NCBI GenBank assembly: GCA_963736975.1
Contig: CAVTQY010000001.1
Coordinates: 3,844,001 to 3,908,000, forward strand
DNA length: 64,000 bases
From: CAVTQY01 sp963736975
Lineage (GTDB): Bacteria; Pseudomonadota; Alphaproteobacteria; Acetobacterales; Acetobacteraceae
Direction of reading: 5' to 3'
The first letter of the stretch is position 1; each line of letters starts with the position of its first letter. Below the pieces are notes generated by a model that saw nothing but the letters and a program-made list of their open reading frames with translations, did not search any database and was not told the DNA's origin. A program made the position numbers and the translations under genes. Shown here piece after piece: positions 1-7,334 of the stretch.

Positions 1-122
1 CGGTCTGCAAGACCATACTGACGGCGGCGGCTCTCGTGATTATGCAGCAACTGATCCGCCGTCGACTGACGAATATAGATATAGGCCCCGCGTGTCAGGT
101 GCTCAGGTGTTATCTTCGTCAC
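1..122 (-). CDS. Serine recombinase, N-terminal end (partial, runs off window)
   Basis: Reading leftward from a GTG at 122, the translation begins MTKITPEHLTRGAYIYIRQS and continues with ST, H-N-H-E-S and R-R-R-Q-Y-G-L-A-D. This is the N-terminal resolvase fold of large serine recombinases; the serine of the RQST motif is the expected nucleophile. Only about 40 residues lie in the window. The start overlaps the end of the upstream small gene at 103-509, a coupling often seen for recombinase-associated small proteins. The family call rests on the short RQST region plus context, so the subfamily is unknown. Confidence 0.7.
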   Translation of the reverse strand, partial: MTKITPEHLTRGAYIYIRQSTADQLLHNHESRRRQYGLAD

Positions 123-509
123 AGTCCGCCTCCCCGACCGCTTTCGCTATGGAAACCTCGATCAGCATTGCCTGGAGCAGCGGCAGCATCTGGCTCTTCT
201 GAGCTGGCGACAGAGCCGTCGGCGGTTCCTCCGCCTCGAATAGATCTCTTGGCCGATGGATCCCGGTTCGCATCTTCTTCCTGCCCTTCCTCCGTCTTCG
301 AGTTCGGATCGGAGAAACTCTAGGAGTGCGTCGATCTCGATACGGAGGTCGCGCAAATGCGGCAACGCGAGTAGCGGCTCGGGACAAAGAACGTGCTGCG
401 CGGCCGATTCCCGCATCATCCAGCATGGCACATGCGTTAAAGTCCCGTCCGGCTGACGGATAACAAACACCTCCGACTCAGCGAAACGCTGCCGCTTCAG
501 GATCTCCAC
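103..509 (-). pseudogene. Small recombinase-associated protein, frameshifted
   Basis: The N-terminal half reads in one frame from 509 (MEILKRQRFAESEVFVIRQP, then a CW-M-M-R-E-S segment and a leucine-rich stretch). The C-terminal half reads in a second frame and ends in an acidic tail (GEADCDEDNT) at 103. Together they match the layout of short proteins encoded just upstream of site-specific recombinases in alphaproteobacteria, probably DUF5372-like; that name is from memory, not a search. The frame changes near 300. The next gene downstream is the serine recombinase whose start overlaps this stop. Confidence 0.5.
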
Positions 510-583
510 GTTCTGACCGTGGCGAGGGTGATACCGATAAAAGATCCGCCCATCGGCGTCGTGATATTGGGCAGTATGCCCCT

Positions 584-1000
584 GGTTCGCCCGGGGCAGG
601 CAAGACTACTCTCGCCATCGCGATCGCACGCGCCTGCATCCGCGATGGTGCCCGTGGGCGGTTCTTCGATGTCGTCGATCTGGTCAACAAGCTCGAGGCC
701 GAAGGCCGATCCGGACGGCAAGGCCGTCTGCCCGATTATCTCTGCCGCAAGGACTTCGTCGTCCTCGACGAACTTGGCTACCTGCCCTTTGCGCAATCCG
801 GCGGCCAATTGCTGTTCCATTTGATCAGCCGCCTCTACGAGCAGACCTCCGTCATCGTGACGACCAACTTGGCATTCGGAGAATGGCCGAGCGTATTCGG
901 CGATGCCAAAATGACAACCGCTCTCCTCGATCGCCTCACCCATCACTGCGACATCGTCGAGACCGGCAACGAAAGCTGGCGGTTCAAGAACCGCACCTGA
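584..1000 (+). pseudogene. istB: IS21-family helper ATPase IstB, 3' remnant
   Basis: The frame from 584 encodes a Walker A loop (GSPGAGKT), a Walker B-like VVLDELGYLPF segment, the TSVIVTTNL sensor region and the family-typical end HHCDIVETGNESWRFKNRT. That is the C-terminal two thirds of an IstB-type AAA+ transposition helper. The N-terminal DNA-binding third and the istA transposase are absent. DNA upstream of 584 in this frame gives no IstB-like sequence, so the gene is truncated. It belongs to a broken IS21 element whose end may lie near 1287-2590. Confidence 0.8.
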
Positions 1001-1310
1001 GGTTTGTCCCGAGCTTCCTGCTTCAGCCGATACCCGGAAGTGCCATGGTGCTCGGTTCGGTCAAGGGACGCGCGCGAAGCGCGCGCCGCACGCGGTTTCA
1101 TCCCTTGACCGCCCCTGCGCGCCGTGGCCGCCGGAGGTTGTCGGGACGAAGGGCGTCCCAACGGTTTCGACCACGCCTCCGGCGGGTCGAACTAAGGGGC
1201 TTTCCTTAAGCTTAAGGAAACGAGCTCGATCCCCGGGCCCCGCCAACCCCAGGCTCTCTGCACACCACCGCCGAGAGCTCCCGAAGGTGGGTCAATTTTC
1301 GACGCCGATG
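1001..1310. other. Gene-free IS21 3' flank with a terminal-repeat-like motif
   Basis: No credible gene is seen. A perfect palindromic segment GCGCGCGAAGCGCGCGC lies near 1070-1085. The motif GTGGGTCAATTTTCGACGCC (1287-1306) resembles the multiple terminal repeats of IS21-family elements, and related copies occur at 2564, 14819 and 14901. Confidence 0.4.
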
Positions 1311-1336
1311 TGGAGTGCGCCCCTGCGGGTGGACAG
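1311..1336 (+). repeat. IS3 left inverted repeat
   Basis: Begins TGGAGTGCGCCCCTG and is the exact reverse complement of 2536-2561 over 26 bp. Confidence 0.93.
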
Positions 1337-1386
1337 TTTGAGCGAATGGATTTGACCGTCTGCTGGGCTTCCGGAGGATGGAAGCC

Positions 1387-1737
1387 ATGACGAGGCATCG
1401 ATCGCACAGCGTAGCGTTCAAGCGGCAGGTCGCTGAGGAGTTCATTGCCGGCGAGACGCTGCACGCGTTGTCCAAGCGGCACGATATCTCGCGGCAGCTG
1501 ATCCGGATCTGGGTCGGTAAGTTCGAGGCGGGCGCCCTGGACGACGATGTGCAGGCGGCCGACCTGATCCAGGAATACGAAGCCAAGATAGCTGCTCTGG
1601 AGCGAATGGTGGGACGTCAGGCGCTCGAGATTGAGTTGCTAAAGGGGGCATTGAAGCATGCACCCCGACCGAGAAGCGCGACTACCTGCGTCGTCACCGG
1701 CCCGGCGCTGTCTCCATCCAAAGAGGGTGTGAGCTGA
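1387..1737 (+). CDS. IS3-family transposase OrfA (DNA-binding HTH protein)
   Basis: About 116 residues. The N-terminal helix-turn-helix region (HRSHSVAFKRQVAEEF ... LSKRHDISRQLIRIW) binds the IS ends. It is followed by a leucine-zipper-like coiled coil (YEAKIAALERMVGRQALEIE), as in IS3 OrfA proteins. An ATG at 1378 directly abuts the GGAGG Shine-Dalgarno, so the ATG at 1387, spaced 9 nt from it, is the better start. The stop overlaps the OrfB start as TGATG. Confidence 0.85.
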   Translation: MTRHRSHSVAFKRQVAEEFIAGETLHALSKRHDISRQLIRIWVGKFEAGALDDDVQAADLIQEYEAKIAALERMVGRQALEIELLKGALKHAPRPRSATTCVVTGPALSPSKEGVS

Positions 1738-2533
1738 TGGGCCTCGCGCGATCGACTTTCTATGACATCGTGCCCACAGTGCTGGATGCGGGCGATGTCC
1801 TCACCCGGATCGGGGCGATCTGCGACGAGTTCGAGTGCTACGGCTATCGACGCGTGGGCGCGGCGCTGCGCCATCAGGGCGTCGTGGTGAACGGCAAGAA
1901 GCTGCGTCGCCTCATGCGGGAGCATGGCTTCCAGCCGAAGCGGCGCCGACGCTATGTGGTCACCACGGACCGCGATCATTCCGGGCCGATCTACCCCGAC
2001 CTGGCTAAGGATCTCGTTCCCGATCGCCCGAACCAGCTCTGGGTTGCGGACCTGACATACGTCTCCATCCCGGGCGCCTTGTCTATTTGGCAGCCATCCT
2101 GGATGCCTGGTCGCGCAAGGTGGTTGGTTACGCCATCAGCCGGTCGATGGACGCTCGCATCGCCGTCGCTGCGTTGAAGGCGGCGATCAGGAACCGAACG
2201 CCGGTCATCGGCTGCATTCATCATTCCGATCGTGGCTCGCAATACGCGTCGGAGATCTATCGCGAGCTGCTGGCCGCCAATGGCCTGATCGGCTCGATGA
2301 GCCGCCGCGGCAATCCTTACGACAACGCCAAGGCGGAGAGCTTCATGAAGACGCTCAAGGTCGAGGCTGTCTACCTAGCCGCTTACGAAACCTTCGAGGA
2401 CGTCACCGCCGACCTTCCGAGGTTCATCGACGAGGTTTACAACTCAAAACGGCTGCACTCGGCCCTGGGTTATCTCAGCCCGATGCAGTTCGAGGATCAA
2501 CACGCCCAGCAGACGGTCAAAGCCGCCGCTTGA
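1737..2533 (+). pseudogene. IS3-family transposase OrfB, one-base deletion
   Basis: The DDE integrase-core protein begins MGLARSTFYDI and carries the HTH_21 region (YGYRRVGAALR ... KKLRRLMREHG) and the first catalytic D in QLWVADLTYV. After SIPG the frame is lost at about 2080 and resumes in another frame at AILDAWSRKVVGYA, then HSDRGSQY (second D), NPYDNAKAESFMKTLK (catalytic E) and YNSKRLHSALGY. One T appears deleted relative to the expected GAFVYLAAIL reading. All DDE residues are present but split between frames. Confidence 0.88.
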
Positions 2534-2535
2534 TT

Positions 2536-2561
2536 CTGTCCACCCGCAGGGGCGCACTCCA
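2536..2561 (-). repeat. IS3 right inverted repeat
   Basis: Exact 26-bp reverse complement of 1311-1336. It lies directly after the OrfB stop codon at 2533. Confidence 0.93.
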
Positions 2562-2611
2562 ATGGTGGGTCAGTTTTGCACGCCGGTTGACAGCCTCTTG
2601 GTTCATTTCGG

Positions 2612-3295
2612 CTATGCAGCGTCGATCATCCGCGTCTCTCGCCAGAGCATAGTCCCGCCGGTGATGAAACCCCACACGGCGGGCTTTTCGTGCCGCACTC
2701 TCTCCAGCATTTCGCTGAGGCAGATGATGGAAGGTTGGCGAAGGCCGTGATGCTCGACTAACCCGCCTATCGGGACAAAGTGAATGCCGGATGTCCTCAG
2801 CAGCCGCAACAATTTGGGCTCCATCAAGGCACACCAGTGTGTCAGTCTCATATAGCCGCTGAGTTGAACGATGCCACGGATAAGTGCAAGCCTCGCAAAA
2901 CTGCCGGACGAGGCGTTCGCCGCACGCAGTTCCTTCGACAGCGCGAAACGCGATACTTCGGCAATTCCCGAGCGCGGCAGCGTACGCAGGCGCGCCGGGT
3001 TGACGACTTGCTCCATCGGCAGCTCTGCTCCGGGCCCCTTGAGGTGCGGAATGACGAGGCGAACGGTGCCGATCGCCTGCCCCGTAGGGCGGTGTCGCAG
3101 CAAGACGTGCCGCGACATGGCATCGAACGCATCGGCTTCCAGCCCGTCCCGGCCTGGCTCGAAACGACGTTCCAAGCAATAGACCTGGTATCTCAAGCGG
3201 AATACATCGTTCAGCGACCTGGAGCTGCCCACTATTTCTGTTTCGAGACAGTCTTGAGCGACGCCGCTTGCGTAGGTGCTGCGGTTGACCTCCAT
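2612..3295 (-). CDS. PEP-CTERM/exosortase-associated acyltransferase (autoinducer-synthase-like GNAT fold)
   Basis: 227 residues. The N-terminal DVFRLRYQVYCLERRFEP motif, then SRHVLLRHRPTGQAIGTVRL, EVSRFALSKELR and a C-terminal hydrophobic core match the acyl-homoserine-lactone synthase/N-acyl amino acid synthase fold. They fit best the subgroup named PEP-CTERM/exosortase system-associated acyltransferase (TIGR03694, from memory). Such enzymes are expected to join an acyl chain from acyl-ACP to an amino acid-like acceptor. No exosortase, PEP-CTERM protein or LuxR regulator is adjacent, so the gene is an orphan here. It lies between an IS3 element and IS relics and appears intact. Confidence 0.75.
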   Translation of the reverse strand: MEVNRSTYASGVAQDCLETEIVGSSRSLNDVFRLRYQVYCLERRFEPGRDGLEADAFDAMSRHVLLRHRPTGQAIGTVRLVIPHLKGPGAELPMEQVVNPARLRTLPRSGIAEVSRFALSKELRAANASSGSFARLALIRGIVQLSGYMRLTHWCALMEPKLLRLLRTSGIHFVPIGGLVEHHGLRQPSIICLSEMLERVRHEKPAVWGFITGGTMLWRETRMIDAA

Positions 3296-3357
3296 AGGCT
3301 CGTCCTTTCCCTTCGCGGAAACGAAATCGCTTTCGTCTCCGTGACCCCACGATCTTA

Positions 3358-3684
3358 TTGTTGAGAGCGGTGAGAAAACCGCAACTGGACTCGCGTGTTC
3401 CCGCTTATGAGAGCGACGACACAGTTCGTCAAATAGAAATGTCCGAAATGTTCTTCGATTTTGTATCGTATCGTCACCACTCGTCTAAGATGCCAGACGT
3501 TTCAGAGGCACAGCCCAGCACGGGAGACTCTCAGCATCGCGGCCGCCGCTGGCCCAACATCGAGCGGTCGAAACTCCGCTCCATGGTGGGTAATCGCGCT
3601 CACATTGACGTGAATACCGTGTGGCTGCCGGAAACGACATCTGTTCCTCGGTCCGTTATGCGGACGCAGCCTCATGTCAGTTGA
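3358..3684 (+). CDS. Hypothetical protein, divergent from the acyltransferase
   Basis: A 108-codon frame starts 60 bp upstream of the divergent acyltransferase and overlaps the next frame (start 3674) by 11 nt. An internal ATG at 3439 (MSEMFFDFVSYRHHSS) is an alternative start. No known domain, signal peptide or membrane segment is visible. Lower GC around 3400-3500 fits a promoter zone, so the first part may be non-coding. Function not recognised. Confidence 0.3.
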   Translation: MLRAVRKPQLDSRVPAYESDDTVRQIEMSEMFFDFVSYRHHSSKMPDVSEAQPSTGDSQHRGRRWPNIERSKLRSMVGNRAHIDVNTVWLPETTSVPRSVMRTQPHVS

Positions 3685-4168
3685 GAATGACAATCTGGTA
3701 AGCTATCTCACAGCAGTTCGTGCGCTTAAAAGCGACGATCCTGAGGTTCGACGCCCCGCGATCTCAATGCTTCTGAAACTGGCCAGGCAGGATCGGGGGG
3801 CGGTCCAAGCCCACGCGCAAGGCGCCCTGACGGAAGAATTCGGGCCGTATGCGGTGAGTGATGGTCTTTCCGGCTGCTCCGCGCCAATTGAGGCCGTCAA
3901 CGTCTGCGACGGAAATTGTCGTTCATGTGTTTGGTTGTGGGAGGATCGGCCGATCCCATCGTTCCAACACAGCTCGGTTATAGCAGCCGACCCTGATCCG
4001 GTCGGCGACACCTATGCTCTGCGAAGCAGCCGCTTCGGGCAGCGCTGGGCGACGGCGGTTCAATTGTGCATCCGTTTGCGCGAGTACTTGCGCTGGGCGA
4101 ACACGCCACGGAAGAGGCTGGATGTTGTCTGCTGGCGGCGCGGGCGTCGATCGGCAAAGATGACTTGA
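3674..4168 (+). CDS. Hypothetical protein, probably truncated by an IS relic
   Basis: The first 65 or so residues (MSVENDNLVSYLTAVRALKS, then an EVRRPAISMLLKLARQ segment) look like a genuine short helical protein. The remainder reads through sequence whose minus strand resembles transposase debris, giving a Cys/Arg-rich tail of low credibility. I infer that the native C-terminus was lost when the IS-like DNA arrived. No family recognised. Confidence 0.3.
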   Translation: MSVENDNLVSYLTAVRALKSDDPEVRRPAISMLLKLARQDRGAVQAHAQGALTEEFGPYAVSDGLSGCSAPIEAVNVCDGNCRSCVWLWEDRPIPSFQHSSVIAADPDPVGDTYALRSSRFGQRWATAVQLCIRLREYLRWANTPRKRLDVVCWRRGRRSAKMT

Positions 4169-4169
4169 T

Positions 4170-4620
4170 CGTCTGTGGCGAGGTTTGTCGCGTTCAAGTC
4201 TGCAGGAGCAGTGTGCCTGGCGCATGAGGCGGAACACGCGTTTGTGGTTGACGTCTCCTCGACGCAGCTGCAGCTTGTTCGGCCCTATAGCGCCGCCGAC
4301 GCTCGCGGCCGGTGATGATCTCGATGCTTGAAGGCTCGTTCGGCATAGGCGCATGCCTAGGCGTAAGCCTAGGTCCTCACGGTTGCGCCCGATCTCCGTT
4401 GAAATGGAGGCCGCTCCAGGATGGCGGTCTCCAGCGTCTTCTTGCCGAGCAGACGCTGCAGCTCGCGCACCTGCTGCTGCAAAGCCCGGTATCCCCGACG
4501 CTGGCACAACCTCCTCGCCGGCACCGACAGCTGAGAGTGCGCCTGACCTTCGGCGGCCACCCGCAAGGATGGGGCACTCAAGCCTTCGGTGAGGGCGCCA
4601 TATTGGCCGCTATCGCATCG
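4170..4620 (-). pseudogene. Degenerate IS3-type transposase remnant
   Basis: Two disconnected patches on the minus strand resemble IS3 proteins. LQQQVRELQRLLGKKTLETA (about 4410-4480) is the OrfA coiled coil, and VNHKRVFRLMRQAHCSCR (about 4190-4255) is the OrfB HTH_21 region. They are in different frames with stops between. No catalytic core is left. Confidence 0.6.
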
Positions 4621-4931
4621 CGTAGAGCGGGAGATAGACGGTAATATTGATGGGAACGTAAGGAAGTTGCAGCCGTAATCTTTAATGTCAGTGGCGTCGA
4701 ACATTTGGTAAGTAGCGGCCGGGAATGTGATCTGTGTCCAGCGACACGGGCAGCCCCCAAAACCCTTGCCGTGTAGCTGGCAAGCCGTAGGTGGTTGCCT
4801 GTCCTGACGGTTCGAAATTACCTTGCAGATCAGAGGCTTGCGGACGACCGCAACTTATAGTGGGGCCAGGGGGAGGCTCCCTTCATGCACCGCTAGTCAC
4901 CCTGCTCAGGTCGGAGCCGTATTGGACAGCA
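4621..4931. other. No gene recognised
   Basis: About 310 bp between an IS3 relic and the GIY-YIG-like gene. Neither strand shows a credible coding pattern, and no repeat or terminator was found. Confidence 0.4.
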
Positions 4932-5450
4932 TTACATATCCTTATTCAGGATCGGTATTCGTCCGTTGATCAGGTAGCTCTTCACCAGCAGAAACTTCTC
5001 CAGGACCGCGGCCCACCCCGGCTCATCGCCACTAGGGTTCACGGAAGCCGTGTAGACAACGACATGGCCTGTCGCGATTGAGCGCTGCACCTCGTCAGGT
5101 AGCCTCGGGTGCGAGGCCCAACCGTGGTCTTTGAAAGGTGTATCAAACACGCGACCGGTCGCCGGATCGTAAATTCGGCCGAGGTGGTTCCAGACGCGTG
5201 AGCCGATGCTGTCGCGGCTTGTGCCCACATACCAGACTTCGCCCTCGCAATCTTGTGCCGCAGTGCTCACCTCGGAGGCCCCGGCCACAGGCTCACTGAA
5301 CAGGTAGATGCCCCCGCAATTCTCGAGCGGAACTCGCTCTGTCATCCGGTCCATTGGTCGCCACGGATTTGAGAACTGGATGGACGGGGCACGGCCGCCC
5401 GCCAAACGGCAGAACTCGTTGCAGGCTGTCTCCGCGTCCTTGACCTTCAT
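4932..5450 (-). CDS. GIY-YIG-like nuclease-fold protein
   Basis: 172 residues from the ATG at 5450, which has GGAGGGG 8 nt upstream; a longer frame to 5519 lacks such a site. The order GGIYLFSE, then EVWYVGTSRDSIGSRVWNHL, then AAVLEKFLLVKSYLINGRIP ending in NKDM mirrors the GIY-YIG fold: GIY strand, YVG strand, Arg and His of the following helix, Glu in the last helix, and a terminal P-x-x-N. The expected catalytic Tyr, Arg, His and Glu all have candidates. The family is inferred from motif order only. No neighbour suggests whether it repairs, restricts or mobilises DNA. Confidence 0.5.
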   Translation of the reverse strand: MKVKDAETACNEFCRLAGGRAPSIQFSNPWRPMDRMTERVPLENCGGIYLFSEPVAGASEVSTAAQDCEGEVWYVGTSRDSIGSRVWNHLGRIYDPATGRVFDTPFKDHGWASHPRLPDEVQRSIATGHVVVYTASVNPSGDEPGWAAVLEKFLLVKSYLINGRIPILNKDM

Positions 5451-5674
5451 AGGCCGCCCCTCCGGATCGCGGTTACTGCTGTTTGACGCTGCATGTCGGA
5501 GTCCGAGTTCCCCAGCCAAATGTCAGATTGGCCGAATTTGCGTCTGATGGCGCCAAGCTAGCAGCGGCCCTGGTCGTCGCTTTTGCCTATGGAGCCGTCA
5601 GCGTCACCTTTCAGCATGTCGGGATGCTTGCAGATCTGGCAGGGGGCGCATCCCGGGCGCGGTGACGCGAACGT

Positions 5675-5962
5675 TTACCGAACCACCACCGTGGGCGGCG
5701 GTGGGGCGGTCGCCGCCGAACTGGCGGGAGGAGCCGCCTGCCGACCCACTCTGCGGTTGAATTCGATAATCGGCGGAGGCGCCTCCTGCGCTTGCCCCGC
5801 GACGGCTGGCGCTTGCGGGGGCGCGATCGGAACAGCGGAGGGTGGCGGGGGCGGCGGGGGCTGTCGTTCGGGTTGCGGCGAGAGTGGAATGATGATCGGC
5901 TGCGCATGAACTGGCGCGGCAGTCAGCAGGCCCAGGCCGGCGGCCAGAAATAGCCAACGCAT
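5675..5962 (-). CDS. Secreted proline-rich protein
   Basis: From the ATG at 5962 the protein begins MRWLFLAAGLGLLTAAPVHA, a clear signal peptide with an AxA cleavage site. It is followed by a Pro/Gln/Ala-rich chain with runs of 5-7 prolines and no folded domain. In-frame ATGs at 5983 and 5989 would add a few N-terminal residues. It is probably a periplasmic or envelope linker protein. Length is about 95 residues and the codon pattern is typical of the high-GC host. Confidence 0.55.
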   Translation of the reverse strand: MRWLFLAAGLGLLTAAPVHAQPIIIPLSPQPERQPPPPPPPSAVPIAPPQAPAVAGQAQEAPPPIIEFNRRVGRQAAPPASSAATAPPPPTVVVR

Positions 5963-6035
5963 GAACCGTCTCCCACTTGGCATCGACATGGGCCGAACGC
6001 AGGCGAGTTCCGGGTGGTTGCACGGCCCGGGCTGC

Positions 6036-6190
6036 TTAGGGATCCGGGATGAAGGCGCGGCGCCCGTCAGGCAGCAGGACATATATGCCGACTATGCCGA
6101 CGTATTGTCGCGGAGCCCGCTGAAACTGCTGGGCGAAGCGCGGTGGCTGATACACGGACGGCGGCTGATAGACGAACGCGGGGCGGACCT
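6036..6190 (-). pseudogene. C-terminal tail of a secreted-type protein, truncated
   Basis: An open frame without a start ends at 6036. It reads ... VYQPPSVYQPPRFAQQFQRA, then PRQYVGIVGIYVLLPDGRRA and FIPDP. The YQPP repeats and hydrophobic ending look like a genuine C-terminus. It is cut near 6190, where a gene fragment of opposite strand begins, so I infer a rearrangement junction. Confidence 0.4.
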
Positions 6191-6195
6191 CAACA

Positions 6196-7042
6196 TTGTC
6201 CGGCGTCGAAATGGCGCTCTGGAACCTCCTCGGGCACTCTCGAAACGAACCGGTCTGGCGGTTGCTTGGCTACCGCGCCTCGCATCCCGAAACGCCCCTA
6301 TGCCTCCATGCTGTTCGGCGACACGCCGCAAGCGACACTGCTGCCAAGTTCGGCTGGGGTCCGATCGGCCGAGGCAACGCGCGTGACGACGCCGATCATT
6401 TCGCCGCCGCCCGAGAGGGCCTCGGCCCCGATGGCATTCTGCTCGTCGATGTCGGTCAGATTTGGGGCGAAGACGAAGCCGCCGCTGCGGCGCGCATCCC
6501 CGCGCTTGAAGCGAACCATGCCACCTGGCTGGAGGAGCCGTTCCATACCAGCGCCCTGGCGCCTACGGCGCCCTGGCGCGCAGCGGCCCTACGGTCAAGC
6601 TCGCTGGCGGCGAAGGCGCGCATAATTTTCGCCATGGCGCAACACCTGATTGACTACGGCGGCGTTGGCTTTGTCCAGATTGAACACCGGCCGCATCGGC
6701 GGCATCGGCCCCGCCAAGCGTGTCGCCGACTATGCCGTCTCCAAGGGCGTGACTTTCGCTAATCACACCTTCACCTCACACCTTGCTCTCCGTGCATCGC
6801 TGCAGCCCTTCGCGGGTTTGACGGATCACCGGATCTGCGAGTTTTCGTTCCAGCCGAAGCCACTCTCTGTGGATTTCGTAGCGGCCCAGTTACAACGCAA
6901 CGGCAACGGCGAGATCGCTGCCCCCGATACCCCCGGCCTCAGCATCCGGATCGATCCCGCCGGCATGCGCAATTATCTTCTCGACCTTGAGATCAAAGTC
7001 GCCGGGGGGACATTGTATACGACGATGCCGAAGCTGGGGTGA
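6196..7042 (+). pseudogene. Mandelate racemase/muconate-lactonising enzyme family protein, fragmented
   Basis: Pieces of an enolase-superfamily enzyme are spread over several frames. SGVEMALWNLLG is the start of the barrel domain. It is followed by GPDGILLVDVGQIWG (first metal-ligand Asp region), HATWLEEPFH (second ligand Glu), GGVGFVQIE and, in another frame, KRVADYAVSKGVTFANHTF with the C-terminal SFQPKPLSVDF segment. The N-terminal capping domain is missing before 6196 and at least two frameshifts are present. Native substrate cannot be deduced. Confidence 0.75.
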
Positions 7043-7334
7043 AGGGCTCTCGGCGAAGGCGAATGCAGATGCAGTAAATTCCTCTGCTGCAGGGGCTCGC
7101 CAGGGCGCCTCAAAGTGAACGGCGACTGTGTACGCTGCTGCTGCCGACCAGATGAAGTCCGCCGGCAATGGCAGCACAGGAAGCCGGCGTTGAATACCAC
7201 GCCTGGCAAAGTCCTCCCGCCAGCGTCAGCCCGAAGGCATCACACCTGGGGTGGCATGATCGCCTCGCCATCGCGCAGCGCAGGCGATCGCCTCTGTCCC
7301 CCTTCGACGAGCGGAGAGGGGCAGGACGCAGCGA

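Larger units (their letters stand above)
1311..2561 (+). mobile_element. IS3-family insertion sequence (about 1251 bp)
   Basis: The element is bounded by a perfect 26-bp inverted repeat (1311-1336 and 2536-2561) and encodes the usual OrfA and OrfB pair. ATG occurs immediately outside both ends, consistent with a 3-bp target duplication, which fits IS3-family insertion. OrfB carries a one-base deletion, so this copy is probably unable to transpose by itself. It sits between two IS21-type terminal-repeat motifs. Confidence 0.9.

Noticed and set aside
5611..5907. Minus- and plus-strand Arg/Gly-rich frames over the proline-rich gene
   Set aside because: Complement and frame-shift images of proline codons; only one frame has a signal peptide.
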